Positions 54,534 to 63,967 of a stretch of DNA of 64,000 nucleotides are shown here, piece after piece (the first letter of the stretch is position 1; each line of letters begins with the position of its first letter). The position numbers and the translations under genes were made by a program. Source of the stretch: Corynebacterium pseudodiphtheriticum DSM 44287 (GTDB taxonomy: Bacteria > Actinomycetota > Actinomycetes > Mycobacteriales > Mycobacteriaceae); NCBI RefSeq assembly GCF_000688415.1, contig NZ_JIAH01000012.1, positions 1 through 64,000 of the forward strand, read 5' to 3'. Below the pieces are notes generated by a model. The model worked only from the letters and a program-made list of their open reading frames with translations. It did no database searches and was not told the DNA's origin.

Positions 54534-56171
54534 ATGGCAAAGAACAACCATCGCCGCAAAAGCCAGCAAGGCGTCCAGCATTCTTCTGAGTTCCCAGAGG
54601 TATATTTCACCCACTGCAATCCACACGATAAAGACGCCATGACGATGCTGGAGCTGCGTCGTCACGCTTATTTTGCGTGGAAACGAATCACTGATCTTGC
54701 CAGCGATGATTACGACCTCATGTTGCGGTATATCACTGCAGCCAGCGGTGTTGGCAGCCACAAGGCCGGTAACATCGCCAGCGCGTTTTACCGCATGTCA
54801 GACCTTCCACAGCTGCGCGAGCTAGCAACCTCGATGTGGCAATTAGATCTCGAACATTGGATCACCATTGATCGTGCTCTGAATAAAGCAGGTGCCGTCA
54901 ATGCCAGCCTGTTTGCCGCCATCGATGAGCTGCTCGTAGAGCTCCTCACTCCTACCAAACCTAACCAGCAGATGGCGTCGAGAAGAGTCATAAGAAACCG
55001 GATCATTCGCGAAATTGATGCCCTTGATTCCTCGGTGCGCAAAGACAAGAAGAAGGAATCACCCAGGAAAACCTACGATGTTAACGATATTCCCGATTTT
55101 GAGCGCAACGATACCGATACGCATGAAATTCGCTTCGATACTGACGCCGCCACTGCAGTCACAATCGATGCGCACATCCGTGAGCATGCGAAACAAGCCG
55201 GACTTTCGCTTCGCGACGCCACCATCGATCTGCTCTTGGGCAAAGCACACACCTCCGTGACCCTAAATTGCTACCGTGCCAACGACGTTGCCGACGCCCC
55301 ACTGTTCGTCTCCACGGATACCGGTGCTGGCGTGGCCACCCTGTTTGGCACCGCTGCCGACAACCTAGCCGCTAAGGCGAGCAAGCACCACGACATGGAT
55401 GCACCCGCGAACCACGAGGTCACAGGCTATGCCACCACACCAACCATGCGCGCTGCCGTAACCGGCCGCGATGGACACTGCCGCTACCCAGGCTGCGAGG
55501 AACCCGCAACCATATGCCAAATGGACCACGTCATCGAATACAACGACGGCGGGCCCACAACCCCAGCCAACCTCATTTCACTGTGCCAGCACCACCACAA
55601 CATCAAAACCGACAAACGCACCCGCCCCATCTTCGAACCAGCCACCGCAACCATCGTGTGGCTATTCGCCGACGGCACCTGGCAATCCACCGAAGCAGAA
55701 GGCCCACTAGCTAAGCCAAACCGCCGGTGGGTACAAACCGTGGCACAGAAAATGTCGTGCTACCGCAAAGCACAGCGCGAAGAAGCACAAAAAATGCAGC
55801 GCCTGGCCGCAGAGAACAACCAAACAGATACACCGGGCATGTCGGACTCGTCGCAGACCCCGAAAACATCTAGAACTTCGAGATCATCCAGAACATCGGA
55901 AACAATGACGGAAGAGCAACAGCTCTGGTACAGCGACATTTTAAAACTACAAAGCATGCTGAATCACGACAGTTTCCGCACGATCAAAATTGCCGCCTGC
56001 CGGAAACACATCAACAAAATCCAACAAGCAATCACTGCGATACGGAACCTCGACCCAGTGGCTGAATCCCGGGATCGCACAGACGAGTGCACAATCACTC
56101 AACCCAAGGTTGCAGGCGACCCCTGGGTGGCAGCCGCCCGGCAGAAGTCTGACGATCCACCACCGTTTTAA
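54534..56171 (+). CDS. DUF222/13E12-type protein with HNH endonuclease domain
   Basis: The 545-residue protein has the alpha-helical DUF222-like N-terminal part (about 40-300) followed by an HNH domain: RDGHCRYPGCEEPATICQMDHVIEYNDGGPT and NLISLCQHHHNIKT (about 312-362), with two Cys pairs and the His-Asn-His set. The tail is Ser/Thr/Arg-rich. This family is multicopy in corynebacteria and often mobile. Codon use (AAC, ACC, CAC heavy) resembles the transposase remnant at 1 kb. GGGAGGG precedes the ATG. Confidence 0.88.
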   Translation: MAKNNHRRKSQQGVQHSSEFPEVYFTHCNPHDKDAMTMLELRRHAYFAWKRITDLASDDYDLMLRYITAASGVGSHKAGNIASAFYRMSDLPQLRELATSMWQLDLEHWITIDRALNKAGAVNASLFAAIDELLVELLTPTKPNQQMASRRVIRNRIIREIDALDSSVRKDKKKESPRKTYDVNDIPDFERNDTDTHEIRFDTDAATAVTIDAHIREHAKQAGLSLRDATIDLLLGKAHTSVTLNCYRANDVADAPLFVSTDTGAGVATLFGTAADNLAAKASKHHDMDAPANHEVTGYATTPTMRAAVTGRDGHCRYPGCEEPATICQMDHVIEYNDGGPTTPANLISLCQHHHNIKTDKRTRPIFEPATATIVWLFADGTWQSTEAEGPLAKPNRRWVQTVAQKMSCYRKAQREEAQKMQRLAAENNQTDTPGMSDSSQTPKTSRTSRSSRTSETMTEEQQLWYSDILKLQSMLNHDSFRTIKIAACRKHINKIQQAITAIRNLDPVAESRDRTDECTITQPKVAGDPWVAAARQKSDDPPPF

Positions 56172-56187
56172 ACTTTGAGGTGTTATT

Positions 56188-56390
56188 TCAATCATTATTC
56201 GTCGTGTTCACGCCCATTGAGTCAGCGATCGCCGCTCGTTTAACATAAGGAGTTTCGTGCTCCGCCATCACAGCCAAAAAATCCATCTCCCGCTTCGTAG
56301 CATTCTTCCAGCGGGCAAATTCGCCAAATACGTATACTTAAACCGTTCAGCGAAACTCACCACATCAATAATCACATCCTGAGTATGGCT
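56188..56390 (-). pseudogene. Decayed fragment, possible winged-helix C-terminus
   Basis: On the minus strand FARWKNATKREMDFLAVMAEHE and KRAAIADSMGVNTTNND run to a TGA at 56190-56188. Another frame upstream gives DVVSFAERFKYTYLAN. No start or intact frame joins them. The pattern recalls the C-terminal helix-turn-helix of actinobacterial AAA ATPases (RELDFL...IA..LGV). It is probably a remnant next to the HNH gene. Confidence 0.4.
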
Positions 56391-56524
56391 TAGCCCCGCA
56401 CATAGGGTCATCAACGGCAGCTCTGATGACCCTGATTGCACATGTTGCCAAGCACAATCGTGCCAGTACTTCTCGATTCAGAACACCACGCATTCAGGCC
56501 ATCAGACTCTGCCAGAATGAAACC

Positions 56525-57190
56525 ATGAAGGTCATCTCCACCAACGTCGCCGTCCGCCGGGCTGATCCGAGTAGAAGGCACACATACACCGGCATCGACA
56601 AACAGCCGCAACCAGCCATTGAATTATCCACTCCCGGCCCACACTATGGCGACGGGTCCGGGATCATCGGTGATTCCATCGGCGACCACAAACACCACGG
56701 AGGCGCCGACAAGGCCATCTACGCCTTCGCCCGCGAAGAACTCGACTACTGGGAAACCGAACTACACCGTGACTTTCGCAATGGATTCTTCGGCGAAAAC
56801 CTCACCACCAGCGGAATCAGCCTGGCAAACCTTCTGATTAACCAACAAATCTCCATCGGCGACGCACTCTTAGAAGTCTCTATTCCACGCAGCCCCTGCG
56901 CCACGTTCGCCGGCTGGATCAACGAAAAAGGTTTTCTGAAATCCTTCACCAACCACGGCGACTGCGGTGCGTACCTGCGCATCATCACACCAGGAACCAT
57001 CACCGCAGGTGACGGCATGGAGCTCGTCGGCAAGCCAGACCACGACGTGACCATGGGTATGGCCTTCTGCGCGAAAATGGGCGATATGGACTTAGCCCGG
57101 CACGTCGTCAAGATCGGTTGCCTAGCGCCGGTGCATCACAAGCAGCTGGAAGCAAGGCTCGGGAAGTATGATGCGCGGCAGCAGCGCTAA
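56525..57190 (+). CDS. MOSC-domain protein (YiiM-like)
   Basis: This 221-residue protein contains DKAIYAFAREELDYWETELHRDFRNGFFGENLTTSG and PRSPCATFAGWIN, with the conserved Cys of MOSC domains, which bind molybdenum cofactor or related sulfur carriers. YiiM reduces N-hydroxylated compounds in E. coli; the substrate here is unknown. The frame extends to 56426, but homology-like sequence begins MKVISTNVAV at 56525. Its stop region is duplicated (CAGCGCTAA, CAGCGCCTAA). One copy of the 10-mer is at 57025. Confidence 0.88.
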   Translation: MKVISTNVAVRRADPSRRHTYTGIDKQPQPAIELSTPGPHYGDGSGIIGDSIGDHKHHGGADKAIYAFAREELDYWETELHRDFRNGFFGENLTTSGISLANLLINQQISIGDALLEVSIPRSPCATFAGWINEKGFLKSFTNHGDCGAYLRIITPGTITAGDGMELVGKPDHDVTMGMAFCAKMGDMDLARHVVKIGCLAPVHHKQLEARLGKYDARQQR

Positions 57191-57238
57191 CAGCGCCTAA
57201 ACGCGAACAACGCTAGCAACGCTGCGCCCTCACGCTCC

Positions 57239-58018
57239 CTACTGTGCGAACTTATCCGCTAAGCCCCGAGCCGCACCTGCAAGCAACTGCACATCGGCGC
57301 CAACCAGGACAAATGACGCGCCGGCGTCCAAATAAGCTTGCGCCTGCTCCAAATTAAAAGCATTCACGCCAACTGGTTTGCCCGCATCCTGGCATGCCTT
57401 CATCGCGTGGGAGACGGCATCCAGCACATCTGGGTGCGTCTGCTGGCCTAGCACGCCCATCGAGGCAGCCAAATCAGAAGGCCCAATGAACAACTGATCC
57501 ACGCCATCAACGGCGGCGATCTCTGCCGCGTTGTCCACGGCAGTCGCCGATTCCAGCTGGATAGTCAGGCTCACCAGGTCAGATGCATTTTGCAGGTAAT
57601 CTTCCACAGCATTCCACCGCGACGAACGTGCCAACGCAGCACCGACCCCGCGCACCCCCCGCGGCGGATAATGCATAGCGGCCACCGCATCGCGGGCTTG
57701 CTCAGCGGTATCCACCATCGGCACCATGAGATTCTGCGCACCGAGATCCAGATACTGTTTAATCAAAGCGGTATCGCCCACCGGCACGCGCACCACGCGG
57801 GTCGCACCGTACGCATCAGTGGCACGCAGCAGATCAGTGACGGTTTCCAAGCTATACGGCGAGTGCTCGCCGTCGACAAGCAGCCAATCGAAGCCTGCGG
57901 AAGCAACGATTTCTGCCGCGACCGGCGAGCCCGAAGAAATCCACGCACCGACCTGCGGGCCGGATTCTTGTTGCAGCTGATGGGCAAACGTGCGGGGCAG
58001 TTTTACTGGAATCGGCAT
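57239..58018 (-). CDS. hpaI: 4-hydroxy-2-oxo-heptane-1,7-dioate aldolase HpaI
   Basis: The 259-residue class II aldolase of the HpcH/HpaI family has GAWISSGSPVAAEIVASAGFDWLLVDGEHSPYS, RVPVGDTALIKQYLDLGAQNLMVPMVDT and RGVGAALARSS, with the metal-binding Glu and Asp. It splits the last ring-cleavage intermediate to pyruvate and succinic semialdehyde. The start at 58018 overlaps hpaH by 16 nt. It is the last gene of the operon. Confidence 0.93.
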   Translation of the reverse strand: MPIPVKLPRTFAHQLQQESGPQVGAWISSGSPVAAEIVASAGFDWLLVDGEHSPYSLETVTDLLRATDAYGATRVVRVPVGDTALIKQYLDLGAQNLMVPMVDTAEQARDAVAAMHYPPRGVRGVGAALARSSRWNAVEDYLQNASDLVSLTIQLESATAVDNAAEIAAVDGVDQLFIGPSDLAASMGVLGQQTHPDVLDAVSHAMKACQDAGKPVGVNAFNLEQAQAYLDAGASFVLVGADVQLLAGAARGLADKFAQ

Positions 58019-58788
58019 GTGATGGTTCCTAGCTTTCCATAATCGGCGTGGACGGTATCTCCTGGATGCACCCACATTGGTTTGGTGAATGATCCTGCCA
58101 AAATAATATCCCCGGCGCGCAGGTGCTCATCGTGCGCATGCAGCTTATTAGCCAGCCACGCCACACCCATGGCCGGATGATTCAGCACTGCCGCCGCAAC
58201 CCCAGTATCTTCAATCGCTTCGTTGCGGTACAACAACGCGGACACCCACCGCAGGTCCACAGCATCCGGTGCCACGGGGTTTCCCCCATAAATCATCGCA
58301 CCCAGGGCAGCATTATCCGAGATCGTGTCGACGATAGTGCGGCCCTGCATTTCGATCCGGGAATCCAAGATTTCCAGAGCAGGAACGACGTATTCGGTAG
58401 CGCGCAAAACATCAAAAATGCTTGCCGACGGGCCATGTAGATCGTCTTTCAGAACAAATGCCAGCTCGACCTCGATTCGCACGCTGGAGAAACGGTCATG
58501 GTCGATCACGGAACCGTTTTCAAAAATCTGGTCTGCGAAAATCGCCCCGTAGTCTGGCTCGGTGATGCCGGTTGCCTCTTGCATCACCTTCGAGGTCAGC
58601 CCGATTTTCCTGCCGACGAGCTTACGGCCGTCGGCGATTCCGCGACGAACCCATTCTGCCTGCACCGCGTAGGAATCCTCCACGGTCATCTCTGGAAAGC
58701 GCTTGGTCAAAAGCTCCACTGGTTTGTGGTCTTTTTCCGCCTGCGCAAGTTCGTCGGCAATGGCTATCTGCTGCTGTTTGCTCAACAT
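58003..58788 (-). CDS. hpaH: 2-oxo-hept-4-ene-1,7-dioate hydratase HpaH
   Basis: This 261-residue member of the FAH/MhpD hydratase group contains RKIGLTSKVMQEATGITEPDYGAIFADQIFENGS, RIEVELAFVL with metal-ligand Glu residues, and ALEILDSRI. It adds water to 2-oxohept-4-ene-1,7-dioate before HpaI acts. AAAGGAGG precedes the ATG. It overlaps hpaI by 16 nt. Confidence 0.93.
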   Translation of the reverse strand: MLSKQQQIAIADELAQAEKDHKPVELLTKRFPEMTVEDSYAVQAEWVRRGIADGRKLVGRKIGLTSKVMQEATGITEPDYGAIFADQIFENGSVIDHDRFSSVRIEVELAFVLKDDLHGPSASIFDVLRATEYVVPALEILDSRIEMQGRTIVDTISDNAALGAMIYGGNPVAPDAVDLRWVSALLYRNEAIEDTGVAAAVLNHPAMGVAWLANKLHAHDEHLRAGDIILAGSFTKPMWVHPGDTVHADYGKLGTITCRFQ

Positions 58789-58836
58789 GACGTTCCTCCT
58801 TTTAGCCTGGTTCCTACCCTGGATCCCAGCCTAGGT

Positions 58837-59931
58837 TTACAACTGATTTCCCAGCTTGTATTCGCCCTTCTTCCAATCTGGAAGCTTGTCTTTATCGTCG
58901 TCCGGGCGGGTGTACGAGAAACCGTCGGCACCTATGGTTTGTTCCATCTCAGAGGCATCCGTACGCGAGGTCAGCGGAACCGGGTTGCCATCCAAATCCA
59001 GGACGAGTGATCCCTCGCTATACCAGGACGGAACGACTGGCGTACCCCACCAATCGCGGCGTTGATTATCGTGGACGTCCCAGGTCACGGCTGGGTTGTC
59101 TGGGTCTCCGGTGTAGTAATCCTGGGTGTAGATCTCGACGCGGTGTCCATCTGGGTCGCGCAGGTACAGGTAGTACGCGTTGGAAACGCCGTGTCGGCCT
59201 GGGCCTCGTTCAATGCGGTCCGATTCACGCAATGCACCCAGTTTGTCGCAGATAGCGATGATGTTGTGCTTTTCGTGTGTCGCAAATGCGATGTGATGCA
59301 TACGCGGGCCATCGCCACCGGTCATAGCGGTATCGTGCACGGTGGGTTTCCGGCGCATCCAGGCTGCGTAGACCGTGCCTTCGGAATCCCGGATGTCTTC
59401 GGTGATGCGGAACCCGAGGTCTTCCATGTAGCCCACTGCGCTCGGTACATCCGGAGTGATCTGGTTGAAGTGATCCAGGCGCACGATTGCACCTGGGATG
59501 TGTGCATCGTAGCTCCAGGCAAGACGCTCGCGGTGTTCTACTTCGTAGAAGAATTCATAGGGAAAGCCCAGCGGATCCTGCACGCGCACGGAATCACCAA
59601 TGCCTTTGACGAATCCATCTTTGTTTCGTCGCACCTCACAGCCACGTGCTTTATAGAATTCCTCCGCCAGGTCAAGATCTTCCGGGCTGCGCACACGGTA
59701 GGCAAACGCCGCCACCGCAGCCTGCTCACCTTTCCGCAGCACCAAGTTGTGGTGAATGAATTCCTCATAAGTGCGCAGGTAGATCGCATCATCATCCTCG
59801 TCGGTCACGACGAGGCCGAGCGTGTCGACGTAGAACTTACGGGATGCTTCCAAATCCGTGACGACGATTTCCATGTAGGCACAACGCAGGATATCTGGTG
59901 CTTGAACTTCTGGAGATTGGGTATCAGTCAT
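58837..59931 (-). CDS. hpaD: Homoprotocatechuate 2,3-dioxygenase HpaD (extradiol, VOC fold)
   Basis: The 364-residue protein closely matches the Brevibacterium fuscum HPCD type: CAYMEIVVTDLEASRKFYVDTLGL, metal His in VRLDHFNQITPD, second His in GPRMHHIAFATHEKHN, and Glu in GHRVEIYTQDYYTGDP. The set corresponds to His155, His214 and Glu267 of that enzyme. It opens the ring of 3,4-dihydroxyphenylacetate with Fe(II) or Mn(II). It belongs to the actinobacterial VOC type and not the E. coli HpaD (LigB) type. AAGGAG precedes the ATG. Confidence 0.94.
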   Translation of the reverse strand: MTDTQSPEVQAPDILRCAYMEIVVTDLEASRKFYVDTLGLVVTDEDDDAIYLRTYEEFIHHNLVLRKGEQAAVAAFAYRVRSPEDLDLAEEFYKARGCEVRRNKDGFVKGIGDSVRVQDPLGFPYEFFYEVEHRERLAWSYDAHIPGAIVRLDHFNQITPDVPSAVGYMEDLGFRITEDIRDSEGTVYAAWMRRKPTVHDTAMTGGDGPRMHHIAFATHEKHNIIAICDKLGALRESDRIERGPGRHGVSNAYYLYLRDPDGHRVEIYTQDYYTGDPDNPAVTWDVHDNQRRDWWGTPVVPSWYSEGSLVLDLDGNPVPLTSRTDASEMEQTIGADGFSYTRPDDDKDKLPDWKKGEYKLGNQL

Positions 59932-60021
59932 GATGACTCCTTAAAGCAGAGGGCTAGCGCCAGATCAGAGCTGACCTGGCACCAAAGCGACATGAGGGGT
60001 GGGTAGCGCAACTAAATGTGA

Positions 60022-61539
60022 TTAGTCTTGCTTTCCGAAAACAGGGTTGTGGACTTTGTCCAGGTTGATGTGGACTGCTTGCTGGTCGGTGTAGAAGTCA
60101 ATCGAGCGATAACCACCTTCGTGGCCCAAGCCAGAAGCCTTCACACCACCGAATGGGGTGCGCAGGTCACGGACGTTGTTCGAATTCAGCCAGACCATGC
60201 CAGCTTCCACGTTTTGTGCGAAGTTGTGGGCGCGCTTCAGGTCGGAAGTCCAGACGTAAGCTGCCAAACCGTACTTGGTGTTATTCGCCAATTCCAGAGC
60301 TTCTTCTTCCGAATCAAACGGAGTAATTGCTACCACTGGGCCGAAAATTTCTTCTTGGAAAATCTTCGCCTCTGGCTTCACATCAATGAATACGGTTGGC
60401 TGCACGAAATTGCCTTCCGGGAATTCTTCCGGACGTTCACCGCCAGCGGCCAGGGTGGCTTCTTTCTTGCCGATTTCGATGTACGAGGTGACCTTTTCGT
60501 AGTGCTCTGGATGTACCAGCGCACCGACTTCTGTCTTGGGATCAGAGGGCAGGCCAACCTTGACGCGCTTGGCCTGCGCGGCATAGCGTTCAACGAACTC
60601 ATCGTAAATATCACGCTGCACAAGGATGCGGGAGCCAGCGGTGCAGCGCTCACCGTTCAACGAGAAGACACCAAAGATGCAGGCATCAATCGCGGTTTCC
60701 ATATCCGCATCGTTGAAAACGATGGCTGGAGACTTACCGCCCAGTTCCATCGACAAGCCTTTCAGGCGCGGTGCGGCATTGGCGAAAATTGCCTGGCCGG
60801 TGCGGGATTCACCGGTAAAAGAAATCAGTGGCACATCTGGGTGCTTAACCAGTGGATCACCGGCATAACCTTCTTCACCGTAACCGTTGACCAGGTTGAA
60901 TACGCCCTTCGGCAAGCCTGCTTCCTCAAAGATTCCAGCCCACAACTGTGCTGAAAGTGGGGTGAATTCTGCAGGTTTCAACACCACGGAGTTGCCCGTC
61001 GCAATAGCTGGAGCTAGTTTCCAGGATTCCAGCATGAACGGAGTGTTCCACGGGGTAATCAAACCAGCAACACCGATGGGTTTGCGGTTAACGTAGTTAA
61101 TCTGACGTCCCGGAACCTTATACGCATCATCTGCCTGCGCGACGATGAGATCCGCGAAAAAGCGAAAGTTTTCCGCGGCACGCTTAGCTTGGCCGGTAGC
61201 TTGGGTGATAGGCAAGCCGGAGTCGAAGGATTCCCACGCTGCTAATTTTTCCGCACGCGTTTCGACGACATCGGCGATTTGGTTCAGCACACGAGCCCGC
61301 TCTCGCGGAAGTGCATTGGCCCAAGTTCCATTGTCGAAAGCTTCCTTAGCGGCAGCAACTGCTTTTTCTACATCCTGCGGCTTTCCTGATGCCGCGGCGA
61401 TATAGGTCTTGTTCGTCACAGGGTCCAGCACATCGAATTCTTCACCATCAATGGACTCTACGAATTCACCATTGATGTAATGCAGGATCTTTTCTGGAAG
61501 ATCGCTAGGTTTAGCTGCATCATTATTAATTGCGTTCAT
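60022..61539 (-). CDS. hpaE: 5-carboxymethyl-2-hydroxymuconate semialdehyde dehydrogenase HpaE
   Basis: This 505-residue aldehyde dehydrogenase has ITPWNTPFMLESWKLAPA, SMELGGKSPAIVFNDAD (Glu) and FSLNGERCTAGSRILVQ (Cys). It oxidises the HpaD product to carboxymethyl-hydroxymuconate with NAD+. AAAGGAG precedes the ATG. Its place between hpaD and the regulator defines the substrate; the fold alone does not. Confidence 0.93.
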   Translation of the reverse strand: MNAINNDAAKPSDLPEKILHYINGEFVESIDGEEFDVLDPVTNKTYIAAASGKPQDVEKAVAAAKEAFDNGTWANALPRERARVLNQIADVVETRAEKLAAWESFDSGLPITQATGQAKRAAENFRFFADLIVAQADDAYKVPGRQINYVNRKPIGVAGLITPWNTPFMLESWKLAPAIATGNSVVLKPAEFTPLSAQLWAGIFEEAGLPKGVFNLVNGYGEEGYAGDPLVKHPDVPLISFTGESRTGQAIFANAAPRLKGLSMELGGKSPAIVFNDADMETAIDACIFGVFSLNGERCTAGSRILVQRDIYDEFVERYAAQAKRVKVGLPSDPKTEVGALVHPEHYEKVTSYIEIGKKEATLAAGGERPEEFPEGNFVQPTVFIDVKPEAKIFQEEIFGPVVAITPFDSEEEALELANNTKYGLAAYVWTSDLKRAHNFAQNVEAGMVWLNSNNVRDLRTPFGGVKASGLGHEGGYRSIDFYTDQQAVHINLDKVHNPVFGKQD

Positions 61540-61564
61540 TGTTGGCTCCTTTTACTGGTAGCTA

Positions 61565-62242
61565 TTAGCAACTGTGTGGTTCTGTAGTTTCGCGGTAACT
61601 GCGTGCTGTCGCCATGCGATGTTCCAGGGCTTTACGACTGAGATAATCCGCATCTGCACCAGCTTCGATCAGATCGACCAGTTGTGCATGTTCAGCGACG
61701 GATTCCCGTGCGCGCTGCGGAACATAGCGAAACGTGGACACTCGGTGATAATTCAATTGTTCCCACTGTTCACGCAGTAGCTTCATGAGGCGACTATTCG
61801 GGCATTTCTCGAATAAAACCTCATGAAATTGTTGGTTAAGCCGCGTAAATTCTTCCGGTTCTGTGGCAATGTCGAGCTGCTGCATCTGGCGATTCAGTTC
61901 GCGGGCTGCAGCTAAGTCTTCAGCACCAAGATGAGGCGCCGACAGTGCGGTGGCCGCGGCTTCCAACGTGGCGACGATTTCCATGGTTTCGAAATAGGCG
62001 TTGCGGTTATGCAGCGTCACTTTTGCGCCCACATTGCGCTCATAGGTGACCATACCTTCTGCTTCCAGCTGACGAATTGCCTCTCGGACAGGTACGACGC
62101 TGACCTGGAGCTCGTCGGCAAGAGCAGACAAGACTAAACGGTGGCCTGGTTCAAATTCTCGCGTGCGGATCTTTTCACTGATCCATGCATAAGCGTGCTG
62201 CGATTTGGACTGGATCGCCGAGTCCCTGAGAGAAGTTGTCAT
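61565..62242 (-). CDS. GntR-family regulator, FCD type
   Basis: The 225-residue protein has an N-terminal winged helix (about 15-75) with FEPGHRLVLSALADELQVSVVPVREAIRQLEAEGMVTYERNVGAKV, and an all-helical FCD ligand domain (about 85-215) with LNQQFHEVLF and HAQLVDLIEAGDAD-style metal-binding His. It probably controls this operon in response to an aromatic or dicarboxylic intermediate. Its start overlaps the hpaG-like stop (ATGA). One copy of the 10-mer is at 62113. Confidence 0.9.
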   Translation of the reverse strand: MTTSLRDSAIQSKSQHAYAWISEKIRTREFEPGHRLVLSALADELQVSVVPVREAIRQLEAEGMVTYERNVGAKVTLHNRNAYFETMEIVATLEAAATALSAPHLGAEDLAAARELNRQMQQLDIATEPEEFTRLNQQFHEVLFEKCPNSRLMKLLREQWEQLNYHRVSTFRYVPQRARESVAEHAQLVDLIEAGADADYLSRKALEHRMATARSYRETTEPHSC

Positions 62243-63747
62243 ACCCCCTCACTATCACGGAATCGCTGGTAAGCCTTCTTGTTTTCCCCAGTCGGCGGGA
62301 ACAAACCATCGAGACTGGCGCCTTTAGCGACCTGGCCAGCAACCCATTCATCTTCGTGCTCTTTGGCCAGCGCACCGTCGGCGATTTCTTCGGCTAATTC
62401 CCGAGGAATAACGATGACACCATCATCATCACCAACGATCACGTCGCCAGGAACAACAGTGGCGTTACCGCAAGAAATGGCGATATCACTGTCCCAAGGC
62501 ACGTGTTTGCGCCCCAGGACACACGGGTGTGCACCTTGCGTAAAGACGGGCAGCCCGATTTCACGTACTGCTTCATAGTCGCGCACTCCGCCGTCAGTGA
62601 CCACGCCTGCAGCACCGCGGGATTGTGCTCGCAGCGCCAGAATATCGCCGAGCGTGCCCGAACCTGGTTCTTGACGGCCTTCAATGACGATGACTTCGCC
62701 TTCGCGTACCGTATCGAAAACCTTCTTTTGTTCGTTCAGGCCTCCGCCGTGTTTTTTAAACAAGTCTTCGCGACCTGCCACGAAGCGCAGTGTGCGCGCA
62801 CGGCCAACCAGCTTGGTGCCTTTTGTCTGTGGGTATACCCCCTCAATCACGGACTGGTTGATGCCATGTTTGCGTAATTGTGCAGACAATCCTGCGGTAG
62901 GGGCTTTCTTGAGCTTGTCGACGAGATCTGCGGGCAGCGCCTGCTCGGATTCTGCTGCGTTGTCGCTTTCTTCTTGGCCGGCAGGTGGTAACCCTGCTGA
63001 TTCACGGTCGCCGAATGCATCTTCCCGGAGTTTGTCATCTATCTGTGGCAAACTTCCGAGCTCTGGATCAAATGAGCCAGGACCAGCAACAACTGTCGTG
63101 CGCAAACGGCCGCTGCTCATAGGACTGTCGGCACCCGGAACGTCAACTTCTACTTCCACAACGTCGCCAGGCACAATCACACTCGACCCACGCGGGGTAC
63201 CCGTCAGGATGATATCGCCTGGTTCAAGCGTCATGTGCTGCGAAAGATCAGCGACAAACTGGGCGAGTGGGAAAATCAGATCTTTGTCTGTCGTGCCGTC
63301 TTCCTGCACTACTTCACCATTCACCCAGGTGCGCAAGCGCAACGCGGCTGGATCAATAGCGGAAGCATCCAGAAGCTCCGGACCAATCGGAGTGTATCCA
63401 TCCCGCGATTTGGAACGAGTATTAGACCCTTTATCCTGCGATTTGTAGTCATACAACCCAAGGTCATTCGATGCGGTGACAAAGCCGACGTAATCCCAAG
63501 CGTCGGCAAGAGAAACATTGCGGGCGGGCTTTCCGATAATCAGCGCAATTTCGCCTTCAAAAGCCAACAGTTCAGTCCCCGCAGGACGTTCCACCTCCGA
63601 ACCCGAAGCCGCAAGAGTACTCGTGGCTTTCAGGAAATAGCTGGGCTGCTTTGGGCGGCGACCGCGCTGATCCGCGCGGGATTCAAAGGCAACGTGAACA
63701 GCAATGACTTTGCCCGGTTTCTCCGGAAGGATGTCTGGAATAGCCAT
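62239..63747 (-). CDS. Fusion of FAH-domain (HpaG-like) and RraA-like domain
   Basis: This 502-residue protein joins two enzymes. Residues about 20-235 form a FAH-domain isomerase/decarboxylase with EGEIALIIGKPARNVS, GYTPIGPEL and PGDIILTGTPRGS, as in HpaG. After an acidic linker (about 245-285), residues about 285-485 are RraA/HMG-aldolase-like, with GSGTLGDILALRAQSRGAAGVVTDGGVRD containing the R-D pair that binds metal and substrate. It probably performs decarboxylation and isomerisation of the HpaE product. AAAGGA precedes the ATG at 63747. It is the first gene of the operon. Confidence 0.85.
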   Translation of the reverse strand: MAIPDILPEKPGKVIAVHVAFESRADQRGRRPKQPSYFLKATSTLAASGSEVERPAGTELLAFEGEIALIIGKPARNVSLADAWDYVGFVTASNDLGLYDYKSQDKGSNTRSKSRDGYTPIGPELLDASAIDPAALRLRTWVNGEVVQEDGTTDKDLIFPLAQFVADLSQHMTLEPGDIILTGTPRGSSVIVPGDVVEVEVDVPGADSPMSSGRLRTTVVAGPGSFDPELGSLPQIDDKLREDAFGDRESAGLPPAGQEESDNAAESEQALPADLVDKLKKAPTAGLSAQLRKHGINQSVIEGVYPQTKGTKLVGRARTLRFVAGREDLFKKHGGGLNEQKKVFDTVREGEVIVIEGRQEPGSGTLGDILALRAQSRGAAGVVTDGGVRDYEAVREIGLPVFTQGAHPCVLGRKHVPWDSDIAISCGNATVVPGDVIVGDDDGVIVIPRELAEEIADGALAKEHEDEWVAGQVAKGASLDGLFPPTGENKKAYQRFRDSEGV

Positions 63748-63863
63748 GAAGAATCCTTTTCTGTGAAGAGCATTTTCGAAGAGCTTTCGGACAAGCACTT
63801 GCCCGAATCGTATATCATCTCTAACATCACTGCAAGTGGTTCAATTCACAGATTCTCATCGCT

Positions 63864-63869
63864 TATAAT
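63864..63869 (+). promoter_or_regulatory. -10 box of the divergent gene at the right edge
   Basis: TATAAT has TTCAAT (63840-63845) 18 bp upstream. It points to the gene starting at 63968, with a leader of about 90 nt. Confidence 0.5.
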
Positions 63870-63900
63870 TCATCACACATCAACGCATTGGTGCCACTGC

Positions 63901-63941
63901 AGGCAACGAGGCAGGATCTACAAAGATTCTGCATCTCGCCT
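63901..63941 (+). other. Imperfect hairpin in the leader of the right-edge gene
   Basis: AGG-CGAG-CAG-ATC pairs with GAT-CTG-CTCG-CCT with small bulges, around the loop TACAAA. It could modulate expression; no T-run follows. Confidence 0.35.
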
Positions 63942-63967
63942 GTCCCACAAACCTCGAAAGGACGTTT

